Origin: an uncultured Christensenellaceae bacterium
GTDB lineage: Bacteria > Bacillota > Clostridia > Christensenellales > Aristaeellaceae
Length of the DNA stretch: 64,000 bases
Assembly (NCBI GenBank): GCA_905234985.1
Contig: CAJOJQ010000003.1
Location: forward strand, 1-64,000
Reading direction: 5' to 3'
Shown: piece by piece, positions 42,612-50,547 of the stretch
How the letters are laid out: every line of letters begins with the position of its first letter
How positions within the stretch are numbered: the stretch's first letter is position 1
Notes under the pieces: model-generated
The model's input: only the letters and a program-made list of their open reading frames with translations
Told to the model about the DNA's origin: nothing
Databases searched by the model: none
Program-made: the position numbers and the translations under genes

Positions 42612-43553
42612 ATGAAGAAAGTTCTTGCTCTCTGTATCGCGCTGGCGCTGTGCTTCGGCCTCGTGTCCGCGCTGGCGGACGAAGCGCCGGTGAAGGTGGG
42701 CGTGCTGGTGCCCGTTTCCACCCATGCCTGGGTCAGCGGCATCACCTATCAGGCGGAAGTCTACGCCAAGGAGCTGGAAGCTGCCGGAAAGATCGAATAC
42801 AAGCTCACCACCTCCAGCAATGCCGAGGAAATGACCGCCCAGATCGACGAAGCCATCCTGTGGGGCGCGCAGATCCTGGTGATCGCTCCCCAGTGGGAAG
42901 GCATGGAAGCCCCCGTGGAGGACGCTATCAACAAGGGCCTGATCGTGGTGGCCTTCGATATGGATATCAACGCGGACGGCATTCTGAAAGTGACCGGCGA
43001 TAACAAATCCATGGGCGTGGCGGGCGCGAAATTCATCGTGGACAAGGTGGGCCCCGAAGCCACCGTGATCGCCCTGCCCGTGCCCACCAGCGGCTCCGTG
43101 TCCGAACTGCGCATGGCTGGCTTCAATGAAACCATCAAAGAAATCGCCCCCAACCTGAACGTGATCGAATACGCCACCGAGTTCAAGCGGCAAGACGGCT
43201 TGAATGACTTTGCGGATATTTTGCAGGCCAATCCCCAGATCGACGCCGTGTACAGCTTAGACGATGAAACCTCCATCGGCGTGCTGCAGGCCATCGACGA
43301 CGCGGGCCGCAAAGACATCAAGGCCATCACCGGCGGCGGCGGCTGCCAGGAATACTTCCAGCTGATCGCTGAAAACAAGGATATCGCCGTCAGTTCCTCT
43401 CTGTACAGCCCCCTGATGATCCGCGACTGCTTCGACGTGGCGCTGGCCAAGCTGGCGGGCGAGGACGTGCAGGCCGTCACCGTGATCCCCTCCCAGATCG
43501 TGGACGCTTCCAACGTGGAGCAGTATCTGGATCCCAGCAACACCATCTATTGA
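42612..43553 (+). CDS. Ribose-type sugar ABC transporter substrate-binding protein
   Basis: 313-aa exported binding protein of periplasmic-binding-protein type I (RbsB-like) fold. A signal peptide (MKKVLALCIALALCFGLVSALA) precedes the mature part. Fold landmarks include KVGVLVPVSTHAWVSGI, the EILW-type IDEAILWGAQILVIAP helix-strand, KGLIVVAFDMDIN, and AVYSLDDETSIGVLQAI. It has no lipobox at the cleavage site. AAAGGAGG precedes the ATG. The ATPase and permease genes follow after a 342-base gap that carries a MITE-like element and a hairpin. The sugar is unknown. Confidence 0.9.
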   Translation: MKKVLALCIALALCFGLVSALADEAPVKVGVLVPVSTHAWVSGITYQAEVYAKELEAAGKIEYKLTTSSNAEEMTAQIDEAILWGAQILVIAPQWEGMEAPVEDAINKGLIVVAFDMDINADGILKVTGDNKSMGVAGAKFIVDKVGPEATVIALPVPTSGSVSELRMAGFNETIKEIAPNLNVIEYATEFKRQDGLNDFADILQANPQIDAVYSLDDETSIGVLQAIDDAGRKDIKAITGGGGCQEYFQLIAENKDIAVSSSLYSPLMIRDCFDVALAKLAGEDVQAVTVIPSQIVDASNVEQYLDPSNTIY

Positions 43554-43558
43554 TCTTT

Positions 43559-43812
43559 CAGGGTGTCGAAAAAGTTTTTTCGCCACCCTGCGAAGGAAAT
43601 CGGAAACAGGATTCCGATTTCCTTTGGTGCATCAATTTCTTGTAAAATGGCATTTCCGGCCTAAAGGCCGAAAACGCTCATTTTACGGCCAGAAATTGAT
43701 AGCGGAAGCAAATTTCATTTGCTCCTCGGCGACGTACACGCCGCCGCCTGCGGATTTGTTGATGAAGGGGCTGCGGCCCCTTCATACTTCCCCAGGGGCT
43801 TTTTCAACAGTC
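43559..43812. mobile_element. Putative MITE-like multi-hairpin element
   Basis: Non-coding element of about 254 bases bounded by similar inverted ends, GGGTGTCGAAAAAG at 43561 and the complement of GACTGTTGAAAAAG at 43799-43812. Inside are successive hairpins: 43559-43590, 43595-43622 (11-bp perfect), 43631-43700 (nested, with GTAAAATG/CATTTTAC and CGGCCT/AGGCCG), AGCAAAT/ATTTGCT, and GAAGGGGC/GCCCCTTC. No transposase is present. It lies inside an ABC transporter operon. The alternative is a structured RNA or attenuator. Confidence 0.6.
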
Positions 43813-43815
43813 TGA

Positions 43816-43839
43816 GGGCCGTGGCTGAACCCACGGCCC
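43816..43839 (+). other. Stem-loop before the ABC ATPase gene
   Basis: GGGCCGTGG/CCACGGCCC nine-base stem, six-base loop, followed by the weak T-rich TTCGTTCC. It may attenuate the ATPase-permease transcript relative to the binding protein. Confidence 0.55.
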
Positions 43840-43895
43840 TTCGTTCCATTCGGATGCGGATGTAACTTGCCACGGCGGCAGGAGGAAGTGAAAAA

Positions 43896-45395
43896 ATGAA
43901 CCTTTCCATGCGGGGGATCGTGAAATCCTTCGGCGCGAACAAAGTGCTTCGCCAGGTGGATTTTTCCCTGGAGGCGGGGGAAATCTGCGCTTTGCTCGGG
44001 GAAAACGGCGCGGGCAAATCCACGCTGATGAATATTTTGGGCGGGGTGCTGCAGCCGGACGCGGGCGTGATCGAGATCGACGGCATGCCCGTTTCTTTTC
44101 ATTCTCCCGCCCAGTCGCTGAACAGGGGCATCGCTTTCATCCACCAGGAGCTGAACCTGATCAACGATCTGCCGGTGTACGAAAATATGTTCATCGGCAG
44201 GGAAATCAAAAAACACGGGTTCATCGACCACAAGGAGGAGCTTCGGCAGACCCGCGCCCTGTTTGACCGGATGGAAATAGCGATCGACCCCACGGCGCCG
44301 GTTTCGTCCCTGGACTTGAGCTACAGGCAGATCGTGGAGATTTCCCGGGCGCTGATGATGAAGGCCTCCGTCATCATCATGGACGAACCCACCACCTCCC
44401 TCACCGATCCGGAGATCGAGCGGGTGTTCGATATGCTGCGGATGCTCAAAAAGCGGCAGGTGGGCGTGGTTTTTATTTCCCACAAGCTGCGGGAGGTCAT
44501 GGAAATCTGCGACCGGTACGTGGTGCTGCGGGACGGCGCGGCGGTGTCCGGCGGTCTGGTGAAGGACGCTTCCATCGCCGGGATCGCCCGGGATATGGTG
44601 GGCCACGACGTGTCCATGGAGGCGCTTCGGCAAAGCGGTCAAATGGACCGGGAAGTGCTGCGGCTGGAGGATCTGACCCAGGAACCCCATTACCGCCACA
44701 TGAGCCTGACGGTGCATGGGGGAGAGGTGCTGGGCGTCACCGGTCTGCTGGGGGACGGGCGCAGCGAGCTGTTCCGCACAGTGTTCGGCGACGGCGGAAA
44801 GTATCAGGGCAAAATTTATTTGGAGGGGAAGCCCGTGCAGATCACCTCCACCCGCCAGGCCCTGGCCCTTGGCATCGGTTATCTGCCCCGGAACCGGAAG
44901 GAAAACGCCATCATCAAGGATATGAACATCCTGGATAACGGCACCATGGTGACGCTGGAAAAATTCGCCCGCTTCGGCCTCATCAGCCGGAAAAAGCAAT
45001 TGGAAAGCTTTGACCGCCAGCGCGGGAATCTGCGCATCAAAATGGGAAGCCCCTTCGATCCCATCGGCAGCCTGTCCGGCGGCAATCAGCAGAAGGTGGT
45101 GCTGGCCAAGTGGCTGTGTACCGATCCCAAGCTGCTGATTTTGGATAACCCCACCCAGGGGGTGGACGTGGGCGCGAAGGAAGAAATTTACGAGATCATC
45201 CTGCAATTGGCCCGGCGGGGCGTGGCCGTGGTGGTGCTGTCCAACGAGGCCCAGGAGATCATTCGCGTCTGTAACCGCGCCCTGGTGCTGTACCACGGGG
45301 ATTTGCAGGCGGAGGTCAGCGGGGACGCCATGAACGAAAGCAACATCATGCGCCTGGCGACGGGCGGAATCACGGAGGAGGAGAAAGCGCAATGA
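43896..45395 (+). CDS. Sugar ABC importer ATP-binding protein, two NBDs
   Basis: 499-aa ATPase of the RbsA/MglA type with two nucleotide-binding domains in one chain. Domain 1 has Walker A GENGAGKST near residue 36 and Walker B VIIMDEPTTSLTD. Domain 2 has a degenerate Walker A (GLLGDGRSELFR), signature LSGGNQQKVVLAKWL and Walker B LLILDNPTQGVDVGAKEEIY. The normal asymmetry of the family is kept. AGGAGG precedes the ATG. The permease start overlaps its stop by four bases. Confidence 0.95.
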   Translation: MNLSMRGIVKSFGANKVLRQVDFSLEAGEICALLGENGAGKSTLMNILGGVLQPDAGVIEIDGMPVSFHSPAQSLNRGIAFIHQELNLINDLPVYENMFIGREIKKHGFIDHKEELRQTRALFDRMEIAIDPTAPVSSLDLSYRQIVEISRALMMKASVIIMDEPTTSLTDPEIERVFDMLRMLKKRQVGVVFISHKLREVMEICDRYVVLRDGAAVSGGLVKDASIAGIARDMVGHDVSMEALRQSGQMDREVLRLEDLTQEPHYRHMSLTVHGGEVLGVTGLLGDGRSELFRTVFGDGGKYQGKIYLEGKPVQITSTRQALALGIGYLPRNRKENAIIKDMNILDNGTMVTLEKFARFGLISRKKQLESFDRQRGNLRIKMGSPFDPIGSLSGGNQQKVVLAKWLCTDPKLLILDNPTQGVDVGAKEEIYEIILQLARRGVAVVVLSNEAQEIIRVCNRALVLYHGDLQAEVSGDAMNESNIMRLATGGITEEEKAQ

Positions 45396-46432
45396 CGGAA
45401 AAAGCGAAACGGGAGGGCTTCTTCACGCGGTTCGTCCGGAAATGGCAAAGCAATCCCCTGTATTCCACCGGCGCGGTGCTGCTTTTGATGATCCTTGTGC
45501 AGACCGTGGCCCTGGGCTTCGATTATCCTGACTTTGGCACGTGGTTCGCCAACTGGGGCAAAAACTGGATCAACATCCTGCGCAATAACGCCCCGGTGGG
45601 CGTGGTTGCCTTAGGCATGACCTTCGTGATCATTTCCGGCGGCATCGACCTGGCCGTGGGTTCAACCCTGGTGGCGGTGGGCGCGATCATGATGGTACTC
45701 ATCAACGGCAACGCAAACGGGGTGCTGACCGCCGTCGGCGTCACCGGGACGCCCGCCTATATCATCGGCATTTCAGCCGCCCTGGCGGCGGGCTGCCTGA
45801 TCGGCTCCGTCAACGGGCTTCTGATCGCCCGGAGCAAAATCCCCGCGTTCATCGCCACCTTGGGCATGATGAAGATTTGCCGCAGCGTGACCCAGCATTT
45901 TATGCAGACGGCGGGCGTCAAGGTGCCCAAGGAGTTCCGGGCCATCACCAACACCACCATCGGCGGAGAAATCATTCTGCCCATCCTTTACTGGCTGGTG
46001 ATCGCCGTGCTGCTGTATATCCTGGCCCGCAAAACCCCCTTCGGCAGGCACGTGTACGCCATCGGCTCCAACGAGCGGGCGGCCCGGCTGTCCGGCATCA
46101 ATGTGGAGCGGGTCAAGGCCCTGGTGTACGTCCTCTCCGGCGCGCTGGTTTCCGTGGCGGCGGTCATCAATATCGCCCGCATCGGCAGCATGGACTACGC
46201 CAACGCGGGCAGCGGCTATGAAATGGACGCCATCGCCGCCGTGGTGGTGGGCGGCACCAGCATGAGCGGCGGCAAAGGCTCCGTGGTGGGTACGGTGCTG
46301 GGCATGCTGATCATCGCCGTAATGAACAACCTGCTGAACCTGGTGGGCGTGCCCACCTTCCTGCGGGAAGCCTTCAAGGGCTTTATCGTGGTGGCGGCGG
46401 TGCTGCTGCAGAAGAAGGAAAGGGCTTCCTAA
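45392..46432 (+). CDS. Sugar ABC importer permease, RbsC-like
   Basis: 346-aa membrane permease of the ribose/galactose importer class with about nine to ten helices. The family phrase GMTFVIISGGIDLAVGS is present, as are IPAFIATLGMMKICRS, YAIGSNERAARLSGINVE and AVVVGGTSMSGGKGSVVGT. The ATG overlaps the ATPase stop (ATGA). It ends only five bases before a convergent Nudix gene, with no obvious terminator between them. Confidence 0.94.
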   Translation: MTEKAKREGFFTRFVRKWQSNPLYSTGAVLLLMILVQTVALGFDYPDFGTWFANWGKNWINILRNNAPVGVVALGMTFVIISGGIDLAVGSTLVAVGAIMMVLINGNANGVLTAVGVTGTPAYIIGISAALAAGCLIGSVNGLLIARSKIPAFIATLGMMKICRSVTQHFMQTAGVKVPKEFRAITNTTIGGEIILPILYWLVIAVLLYILARKTPFGRHVYAIGSNERAARLSGINVERVKALVYVLSGALVSVAAVINIARIGSMDYANAGSGYEMDAIAAVVVGGTSMSGGKGSVVGTVLGMLIIAVMNNLLNLVGVPTFLREAFKGFIVVAAVLLQKKERAS

Positions 46433-46437
46433 CAGGA

Positions 46438-46908
46438 TCAGGCATTCATCCCTTCGTCCAGCGCCCAGCTTTCCAGCTCCCCGCCGGGGCGGTAAATCAG
46501 CTTCAAAGAAAAGCAATCCTCCCGGGTGCGGAGCAGGGGCAGGAATACCCGATCCCCTTCCCAGAGGGACAGGCTGTCCACCTGCTCCATGGGTACCCAT
46601 TTCAGCACCCCTTCCGGGCATTCCGGCAAATCGGAATCCTTCGTTTCGGCGGTGTACAGGAAGGTAAGCTCGTTGCCCCAATCGGGCAGAATAAAGGTAA
46701 TGATCCCCCGCAGGCGCAGACCGGTCAAAGAAAGGCCGGTCTCTTCTTTAACCTCCCGAAGCACGCATTCCTCCGGGGATTCGTTTTCCTCCAAGTGGCC
46801 GCCGATGCCGATCCATTTGCCCTGGTTTTCGTCCTGGGCTTTTTTCACGCGGTGCAGCATCAGCCAGCAGCCGTCTTTTTCGATGTAGCATAAGGTGGTC
46901 AGGCGCAT
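46438..46908 (-). CDS. Nudix hydrolase (MutT/8-oxo-dGTPase-like)
   Basis: 156-aa Nudix pyrophosphohydrolase. The Nudix box GGHLEENESPEECVLREVKEETGL is complete, with the REVKEET catalytic core. The N-terminus MRLTTLCYIEKDGCWLMLHR and the overall length fit the MutT/8-oxo-dGTP diphosphatase group that cleans oxidised nucleotides, but the substrate is not proven. GGAGG precedes the ATG. It ends face to face with the ABC permease gene. A heptamer repeat lies upstream. Confidence 0.9.
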   Translation of the reverse strand: MRLTTLCYIEKDGCWLMLHRVKKAQDENQGKWIGIGGHLEENESPEECVLREVKEETGLSLTGLRLRGIITFILPDWGNELTFLYTAETKDSDLPECPEGVLKWVPMEQVDSLSLWEGDRVFLPLLRTREDCFSLKLIYRPGGELESWALDEGMNA

Positions 46909-46962
46909 GGGAGGCCCTCCAATCTTTGTTCTTTTGTGCTGAATTCAAGAAGTCTTTAAATC

Positions 46963-47072
46963 AGAGTGGAGAGTTAAGAGTTGAGAGTTGATATGATATA
47001 GTGATTATCACAAGAGAATCCAATTTGATTGACTATATAAATCTCAACTCTCCACTCCCAACTCTCCACTCT
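46963..47072. repeat. Inverted heptamer-array repeat, family A copy 2
   Basis: Left arm 46963-46992 of AGAGTGG/AGAGTTG units, right arm 47042-47072 of the inverse, spacer of ~49 AT-rich bases. The same unit as at 19805-19931. It fills most of the 191-base gap between the Nudix and lgt genes. Confidence 0.85.
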
Positions 47073-47099
47073 TTTGCTGTCTTAAAGTGTTTTATAAGG

Positions 47100-47837
47100 T
47101 CACTTTTGTGCTTTCTTTCTCCGAATCAGCAGCGCCGTGACCGCACCAAGCACCAGCAGCACGGACAGCGCCTGACTGACCCGCACGCTGCCCCACATGA
47201 GGCTGTCGGTGCGCAGGCCCTCGATCACCGCCCGGCCAAGGCCGTACCAAACGAGGTAGCCAAGAAACAGATTGCCCCGGACCTGGACCCGCTTCCGGTT
47301 CAGCCACAGGATCAGGAAGCCGATGAAGTTCCACAGGGATTCATAAAAGAAGGTAGCCATGCGCCATGCCCCGTCGGCGTACACCGCCAGGGGGAAGAAT
47401 TGCAGGGCAGGGTTTTCGATCAGGCCGCCGTAGGCTTCCTGGTTCACGAAGTTGCCCCAGCGGCCGATGGCCTGGCCCAAGATCAGGGCCGGTGCCACCA
47501 TATCGGCCAGGGCGGCGAAAGAAACCTTTTTGACGCGGGCATAGATCAGCGCTGCCACGGCCCCGCCGATAACGCCGCCGTAAATTGCCAAGCCGCCTTC
47601 CCACAGGTACAGGATGCGCAGAGGATCAGAAGCGTACAAGGGCCACTGAAAGGCCACGTAATACAGCCGCGCGCCAATGATGGCGGCGGGGATCACCCAC
47701 AGGGCGAAATCCACGGCTGTGTCTTTGGGCAGCCCTAACCGTTCCTCCTGCCGGGCGCACAGAAACACCCCCAGGGCCATGGCCCCGGCGATGAGCAAAC
47801 CGTAAATGGGGATTACCCCGAAAAGCAGCCTCTGCAT
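47100..47837 (-). CDS. lgt: Prolipoprotein diacylglyceryl transferase
   Basis: 245-aa membrane enzyme that adds diacylglycerol from phosphatidylglycerol to the lipobox cysteine of prelipoproteins. About seven helices are predicted. The Lgt signature GQAIGRWGNFVNQEAYG is present, as are EGGLAIYGGVIGG and GLGRAVIEGLRTDSLMWG. AGGAGG precedes the ATG at 47837; an upstream extension to 47867 lacks a ribosome site. The Tyr in AIYGG in place of His is common in some Gram-positive Lgt proteins. It has its own promoter. Confidence 0.95.
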   Translation of the reverse strand: MQRLLFGVIPIYGLLIAGAMALGVFLCARQEERLGLPKDTAVDFALWVIPAAIIGARLYYVAFQWPLYASDPLRILYLWEGGLAIYGGVIGGAVAALIYARVKKVSFAALADMVAPALILGQAIGRWGNFVNQEAYGGLIENPALQFFPLAVYADGAWRMATFFYESLWNFIGFLILWLNRKRVQVRGNLFLGYLVWYGLGRAVIEGLRTDSLMWGSVRVSQALSVLLVLGAVTALLIRRKKAQK

Positions 47838-47898
47838 GCGCTTTCCTCCTTGCGGCCTTTTTTCCATTTTTCCCCGGGCCGCGGGCGGCTATGCGGTT

Positions 47899-47928
47899 AT
47901 TGTACCATTAAACCATTCGCTTCGGCAA
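47899..47928 (-). promoter_or_regulatory. Sigma-A promoter for lgt
   Basis: TTGCCG (47923-47928), 18-base spacer, TACAAT (47899-47904) on the minus strand, 62 bases before the ATG. Confidence 0.7.
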
Positions 47929-47998
47929 TAAAAAAATGGGGCCGCGCGGCAGCCTCCAATAAGCGAATGAGTTTTTTGCGGCTTTCTTGGAAGGAGGT

Positions 47999-48043
47999 CT
48001 GGGGGAAACCATTCTTTGGCCTCCAAAGAATGGTTTCCCCCAG
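47999..48043. repeat. 21-bp perfect hairpin repeat, copy 1
   Basis: A perfect 21-base inverted repeat (47999-48019 with 48023-48043) with loop CCT, just beyond the ROK gene stop. It shares an asymmetric left flank (TTTCTTGGAAGGAGGT) with copy 3. No T-run follows on either strand, so it is not a typical terminator. Confidence 0.85.
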
Positions 48044-48055
48044 CAGCATAAAGAC

Positions 48056-49015
48056 TCATGCTTCCTGAATCATGGAAAGCGCGCCGTAGAGTACGGAATC
48101 GTCGCCCAGGGCAGCTTTTTTCAGGGTGACGGTGGGGCGGATGGAGGTCATGCAGTAGCGATCCACCTCGGCCAGAATCTTTTCCAGGAAGATATCGCCC
48201 ACGGCCTCGATCACGCCGCCGCCATAGACTACCGCGTCCGGGCTGATGGTGTTGATCATGTTGCCGGTGGCGACGGCCAGCCAATGACAGGCCCGATCCA
48301 CGGCTTCCATGGCCACGGGGTCCTTTGCTTCCAGGGCCTTTTTCAGGGCCTTGCTCTTGAAGGCGGAACCGTCCAGGGCGTCGGCCATCATGCAGCTCCT
48401 GCCGCGGGAAACCTGCTGGCGGATGTAGGAGGACATGCCCTGCTTGCTGGAGAGCGCCTCTAGGCAGCCGCGCTGGCCACAGCCGCACAGGGGGCCTTCG
48501 GGGTCCAGCACCATATGGCCGTATTCCGCGGCCTTGAACAGGTGGCCCGTGAACAGCTTGCCGTCTAAGATCAGGCCGCCGCCCATGCCGGTGCCCACGA
48601 AGAAGCCCACGATATTTTTGTATCCCTGTACAGCGCCATATTTGTATTCGCCCAGCACGCCCACGTTCACGTCGTTGCCGATGTAGAAGGGCACGCCGAA
48701 TTCCTTTTCGATGGGCGATTTGATATCATAGTCCCGCCAGGGCAGGTTGGGGGAAAACAGCACGACGCCCTCGGCCTGATTGATGACGCCGGGCGCGCCA
48801 GCGGCGATGGCTTTGATGTCCTTCTTTTTAATATCGGATTCCTTGATCATCTCCTGCACCACGCTGATGATGACCTGCTCGATGTTTTCGGAGGAATCGC
48901 CGCCGGACTTGGTCTTTTTCTTGAGCCGGTACACGGGCTTGCCCGCTTCGTCAAAAATTGCCCCCAGTACCTTGGTGCCGCCGATGTCCAAACAAATGCT
49001 GTAATCCGCTGCCAT
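48056..49015 (-). CDS. ROK-family sugar kinase (glucokinase-like)
   Basis: 319-aa kinase of the ROK family, phosphorylating glucose or another hexose or amino sugar with ATP. The phosphate-binding start is CLDIGGTKVLGAIFDE. PGVINQAEG and GNDVNVGVLGEYKYG carry the catalytic region. The zinc site CGCGQRGCLEAL is intact. There is no N-terminal helix-turn-helix, so it is an enzyme, not a repressor. GGGGAGG precedes the ATG at 49015; an upstream extension to 49093 overlaps the promoter. Specificity is open. Confidence 0.93.
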   Translation of the reverse strand: MAADYSICLDIGGTKVLGAIFDEAGKPVYRLKKKTKSGGDSSENIEQVIISVVQEMIKESDIKKKDIKAIAAGAPGVINQAEGVVLFSPNLPWRDYDIKSPIEKEFGVPFYIGNDVNVGVLGEYKYGAVQGYKNIVGFFVGTGMGGGLILDGKLFTGHLFKAAEYGHMVLDPEGPLCGCGQRGCLEALSSKQGMSSYIRQQVSRGRSCMMADALDGSAFKSKALKKALEAKDPVAMEAVDRACHWLAVATGNMINTISPDAVVYGGGVIEAVGDIFLEKILAEVDRYCMTSIRPTVTLKKAALGDDSVLYGALSMIQEA

Positions 49016-49064
49016 GAGTATACCTCCCCTTGCTTTGCGTCGCGTTTTGTTTTTGCTGTCTCTT

Positions 49065-49093
49065 ATGTTACCATAAAACGCAAGGATTGGCAA
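49065..49093 (-). promoter_or_regulatory. Sigma-A promoter for the ROK kinase
   Basis: TTGCCA (49088-49093), 17-base spacer, TAACAT (49065-49070) on the minus strand, ending 50 bases before the ATG. Confidence 0.7.
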
Positions 49094-49101
49094 GCGAAAC
49101 C

Positions 49102-50250
49102 TTATTTGACTGTTTCCCGGTATTCCTTATCAATGGTTTGCAGCCAGTCGATGATGGACAGGTGCTGGGGGCAGGCGGCTTCACACGCGCCGCACTGGAC
49201 GCACTGGGAAGCGTCGAAGCTCTTTTCCGCCAGTTCCCGGTAGCGCCAGTTGAAATGACCCGGATTATCAAACATTTTCCCGCCGTTGTACGCCTGGAAA
49301 ATATCGGGGATGTGTACGCCCTGGGGGCAGGGCTGGCAGTACTGGCAGGCGGTACACTTGACGGGCATGCGGGATAGATAGGCCTGCTTGAGTTCCTTGG
49401 CAAACTGCCGGTCGGCCTCGGTCATGCCGCCCACGGTGAGGGTATCGAAAACGCGCAGGTTATCGTCCAATTGCTGCTGGCTGCTCATGCCGCTTAAAAT
49501 GGTGGCGACCTCGGGATAATCGGCGATATAGGCGAAGGCCCATTCCACGGCGCTGCGCTTGCGGGGGTTGTTTTCCATCAGCGCCCGCACGTTTTGCGGC
49601 GGATTCGCCAGCGCGCCGCCCCGCAGGGGTTCCATCACCACGATGGGGACGCCCATCCGTCCGGCTTCGCGCAGGCCGTCCACCGTGGCCTGCTCCTGAT
49701 CGTCCAAATAGTTGAACTGAATCTGCGCCATGCCCCAATTGTCGTAGTCGTGCAGGATGCGCAGGAACGCTTCTTTTCCATCGTGGAAGGAAAAGCCGGG
49801 CCGTTTGATGCGGCCGTCCCGGACGGCCTGGGCCAAAAAGTCTTTATAATGGAACGCGATCATTTTGTCCATGCGCTCATTGTTCATGGCGTGGAGCAGA
49901 TAAAAATCCACATAGGGCACGTCCAGCTTTTTGAGCTGCTCGTCCAGCAGGCGGTTCATGTCCTTTTCTTCATTTACCGCCCAAATAGGCAGCTTGGTGG
50001 TCAGGGTCACTTTTTCACGGTAGCCGTTTTTCAGGGCTTCTCCCACCACGATCTCGCTTTCCCCGCCGTGGTAAGGATAGGCGGTGTCCACATAGGTGAC
50101 GCCTCCGTCAATGCCCCGGCGGATGAGAGCGACGGCGGCTTCCCGGTCTACCACCTGCTTATCGCCTTCGGGTTTGGTGGGCAGGCGCATGCAGCCGAAG
50201 CCTAACCGGGAAACGTCAAAGCCATGCTTGCCAAAAGGTACATACTGCAT
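49102..50250 (-). CDS. Aldo/keto reductase with C-terminal 4Fe-4S ferredoxin domain
   Basis: 382 aa. The aldo/keto reductase barrel starts MQYVPFGKHGFDVSRLGFGCMRLP, with TYVDTAYPYHGGESE carrying the catalytic tyrosine and FYLLHAMNNE the histidine region. The C-terminal ~100 residues hold two iron-sulfur cysteine clusters, CTACQYCQPCPQGV and CVQCGACEAACPQH. This fused form is common in anaerobes and its substrate is usually unknown. GGAGG precedes the ATG. It has its own promoter, divergent from the glycan operon. Confidence 0.93.
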   Translation of the reverse strand: MQYVPFGKHGFDVSRLGFGCMRLPTKPEGDKQVVDREAAVALIRRGIDGGVTYVDTAYPYHGGESEIVVGEALKNGYREKVTLTTKLPIWAVNEEKDMNRLLDEQLKKLDVPYVDFYLLHAMNNERMDKMIAFHYKDFLAQAVRDGRIKRPGFSFHDGKEAFLRILHDYDNWGMAQIQFNYLDDQEQATVDGLREAGRMGVPIVVMEPLRGGALANPPQNVRALMENNPRKRSAVEWAFAYIADYPEVATILSGMSSQQQLDDNLRVFDTLTVGGMTEADRQFAKELKQAYLSRMPVKCTACQYCQPCPQGVHIPDIFQAYNGGKMFDNPGHFNWRYRELAEKSFDASQCVQCGACEAACPQHLSIIDWLQTIDKEYRETVK

Positions 50251-50324
50251 ATTTTTTCCTCCTTTTCGTCCGTCTGTGCGGCATACGGGCGCCTGATTGG
50301 AGGGCGCGCTGATCGTATAGCTGA

Positions 50325-50353
50325 ATTATAATACAAAAAAGCCCGTTTGTCCA
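50325..50353 (-). promoter_or_regulatory. Sigma-A promoter for the aldo/keto reductase
   Basis: TGGACA (50348-50353), 17-base spacer, TATAAT (50325-50330) on the minus strand. The ~297-base gap 50251-50547 contains this and the divergent promoter at 50442, with nothing else evident. Confidence 0.8.
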
Positions 50354-50441
50354 TGCAAAGGGCAAAAAACAAGAAAAAAATGGAAGCGAAGAAATTGGAA
50401 AAAATGTAAGAAAAGAGTGTAGCGCGGCGCGCGGCGACGGA

Positions 50442-50470
50442 TTGACAAGCCCATGCCGGCATGGTAAAAT
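50442..50470 (+). promoter_or_regulatory. Sigma-A promoter for the nucleotide-sugar operon
   Basis: TTGACA (50442-50447), 17-base spacer, TAAAAT (50465-50470), 77 bases before the chosen ATG at 50548. Confidence 0.85.
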
Positions 50471-50547
50471 TATTCTGCATACGGATGCTCGTATGCGGTT
50501 TTTCCCGTATAAAAAAGAGGGAGAATCTTACGCAGGATGGGATTGGA

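Noticed and set aside
43782-45392. 536-aa minus-strand open frame opposite the ABC ATPase
   Set aside because: Histidine-rich shadow; the sense protein has all ABC motifs.
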